A stretch of DNA of 64,000 bases from Aradus depressus (lineage: Eukaryota > Arthropoda > Insecta > Hemiptera > Aradidae). The stretch lies in assembly GCA_963662175.1 (NCBI GenBank), contig OY759217.1:12154562-12218561 (forward strand), in the 5' to 3' direction. The notes beneath the pieces were generated by a model, which saw only the letters and a list, made by a program, of their open reading frames with translations, ran no database searches and was not told the DNA's origin. This document shows, in pieces, positions 62,591-64,000 of the stretch; the first letter of the stretch is position 1, and each line of letters opens with the position of its first letter. The translations under genes were made by a program, and so were the position numbers.

Positions 62591-62811
62591 TTATTTATTA
62601 TTATTTTTTTTTTTTCTTTTGGCTTTATGAACGGTGCATATTAGCCATGTCAATGTGTTATGTATAATTATTTAAGACATCCATGGCTCCGGGAGGGAGA
62701 TCTATCTACGAAATAAAACTCACTCCCGGACGGGATTCGAACCCGCAAACCATGGTGAGACCATGCGACCAAAGCCCTACGCTCTAGCCCGCACGGCCAC
62801 CATGGCCCCCA
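62591..62811 (-). mobile_element. SINE2, full-length reference copy
   Basis: The 221-bp SINE has a perfect 12-bp duplication ACTGGAAATTTA (62,579-62,590 and 62,812-62,823). On the minus strand the head is GGGGGCCATGGTGGCCGTG with A-box-like TGGCCGTGCGG and B box GGGTTCGAATCCC. The body carries GTGAGTTTTATTTCGTAG and CATGGCTAATATGCACC, and the tail is A-rich then AATAATAAATAA. It is tRNA-derived. Confidence 0.93.
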
Positions 62812-62823
62812 ACTGGAAATTTA

Positions 62824-63395
62824 ATAAGTAAAATTATTTAAATGAGTAAAAATTACTAAACACTGTTATTGAACGCACCTAGAGTTTAACAATAAATAAC
62901 TGACTTTTAAAAGGAGATAAGACTGACAATCTGGGATTCCCGAATTCAAAGGCAATGTTTTGTTTTTTATCTCCCGAAGCTTATATGTATATTCTCATTG
63001 TTCAAAAAGAATAAAATAAATCGTGTTTCATATATAAAAACATTATATGATACATAGTTTTCTTTTTTAATTTTCCTAGCTGAATTACTTTACAGATATC
63101 CTCCTATCTACTACTTTTTGTTTAATATTATCATTGCTAATATCTTCAATTTTTATGGATTATTATTATTTTATTGTCATTATTATAATTTTTATTTTGT
63201 TTTATTTATTTACTGAGGACGAAAGGTAAGAACGACCTGAAATATCGTCTGAAAAAAACACTTCTGGAAGAATTATAAAAAATATTTATCATAATTTAAA
63301 TTATAATTATAAAACTGTATCTACCGTATTTATTAATATTATTATTTTTATACTCATTTATTTATTTTATTTAATTTTTTTAAATGCATGTTTTG
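62824..63395. other. AT-rich DNA, no gene recognised
   Basis: No feature could be supported. Confidence 0.45.
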
Positions 63396-63684
63396 CCACA
63401 CAATCCTCCCAGGAGATTGAAGAGGAGGTGGAACCATGACTTACTATAATCCCAAATTGCAACCGCTCACTTCCTGAAACAAAATCATAATATCCCCAAA
63501 ATATTCATTGATAAAAATCATAATATTCATTGTTTTTAAATTTCGCCCTGAGGAGCTACCGCTGGGTAGCCTTCCTCTCTCACGCCAATCAGGACATCAA
63601 CTATCAATCAAGTCCTCTTGGTAGCTGGTTGTTGCGTAATGGCAACAGTTGCAACTAACATTATTAAAACAAAAAAAAAAAAAA
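63396..63684 (+). pseudogene. Jockey LINE 3' stub (last 17 codons plus 3' UTR)
   Basis: From 63,396 the frame reads PHNPPRRLKRRWNHDLL and stops at TAA, matching the end of the 32.7-kb ORF2 (PHNPPRRLKRVWHRDLL). The 3' UTR shares CCGCTGGGTAGCCTTCCTCT and ends in about 14 A at 63,671-63,684. A short unit of about 30 bp (AAAATCATAATAT...TTCATTG) is duplicated near 63,480-63,536. It is extremely 5'-truncated. Confidence 0.9.
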
Positions 63685-63719
63685 TCGTTATTTCTAATCA
63701 TATTTGTGTCCGACCCTAA

Positions 63720-63835
63720 GAGTTATGTACTGTTTATTTATCCAATTTATAAGTAACCTTGATATATACATTTTTATAATGTATCCTATAATCATGTTAT
63801 GGTTAAACGGGACTAAATATTAGTATTATTATATT
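63720..63835 (+). repeat. LINE-type 3' tail, family E
   Basis: It reads AATGTATCCTATAATCATG, TTATGGTTAAACGGGACTAA, then (ATT)n-like sequence, matching 37,150-37,245. Confidence 0.6.
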
Positions 63836-64000
63836 TTCGGTGATTTTCCCCCAATAACTTTCCTGCTTTTCACATATTCTGTATCTAGCCATAGTAGCAA
63901 AGGCCGGACAATTCGTATAATAAATAATTTATGCATTAATGATTATAATTAACGTCGATTTTCAATATATTATGAATTAAACTGGCTGTCAATAACCGTA

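Overview
The window looks like repeat-dense, AT-rich, non-coding nuclear DNA of an arthropod, most likely an insect. The grounds are the long AT-rich stretches, the eukaryotic transposon families (BEL/Pao, Jockey-type and other LINEs, piggyBac, PIF/Harbinger, pogo/Tigger, Helitron, tRNA-derived SINEs) and a SINE whose tail reads as TTAGG-type repeats, the canonical insect telomere unit. I cannot name the species. I found no convincing host protein-coding gene, tRNA gene or rRNA. Every long open frame belongs to a transposable element.

Layout. 1-17.4 kb: old debris, namely a decayed Jockey-type reverse transcriptase, three LINE C-terminal remnants, several truncated copies of a tRNA-derived SINE (here SINE1), and copies of unclassified dispersed repeats (here families B, C and E). 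17,412-23,832: a BEL/Pao LTR retrotransposon on the minus strand with 716-bp LTRs and a 5-bp target duplication; its 1,349-codon gag-pol frame has lost the reverse transcriptase core. 25.2-25.9 kb: two adjacent snap-back palindromes. 27.2-28.3 kb: a SINE1 copy interrupted by a deleted PIF/Harbinger element. 28,501-32,937: a full-length Jockey-clade LINE flanked by an 11-bp target duplication, with intact ORF2 and one nonsense codon in ORF1. 33-44.5 kb: LINE debris, family B copies, an 87-bp minisatellite, a 36-bp minisatellite and a second SINE family (SINE2). 44,504-45,440: a piggyBac-type element with perfect 18-bp terminal repeats and TTAA duplication. 46.7-49 kb: a long inverted repeat and a small Helitron. 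52,084-56,636: a second, independently deleted BEL/Pao element. 57-64 kb: two copies of repeat D with reciprocal nested insertions, a pogo/Tigger-like MITE, more SINEs and a Jockey 3' stub.

How the pieces relate. Neither BEL/Pao copy can encode a complete reverse transcriptase, yet both keep paired LTRs, target duplications and long frames, as expected of elements mobilised in trans. The SINEs must depend on a LINE partner, and the deleted piggyBac, Harbinger, Tigger and Helitron copies need transposase or Rep supplied elsewhere. Nested insertions give a relative chronology. The most intriguing unexplained signal is a recurring hairpin of the form CTGANGA-T-stem-GAA-palindrome. It occurs in several otherwise unrelated palindromic repeats and resembles the hammerhead ribozyme core carried by Penelope-like retroelements.
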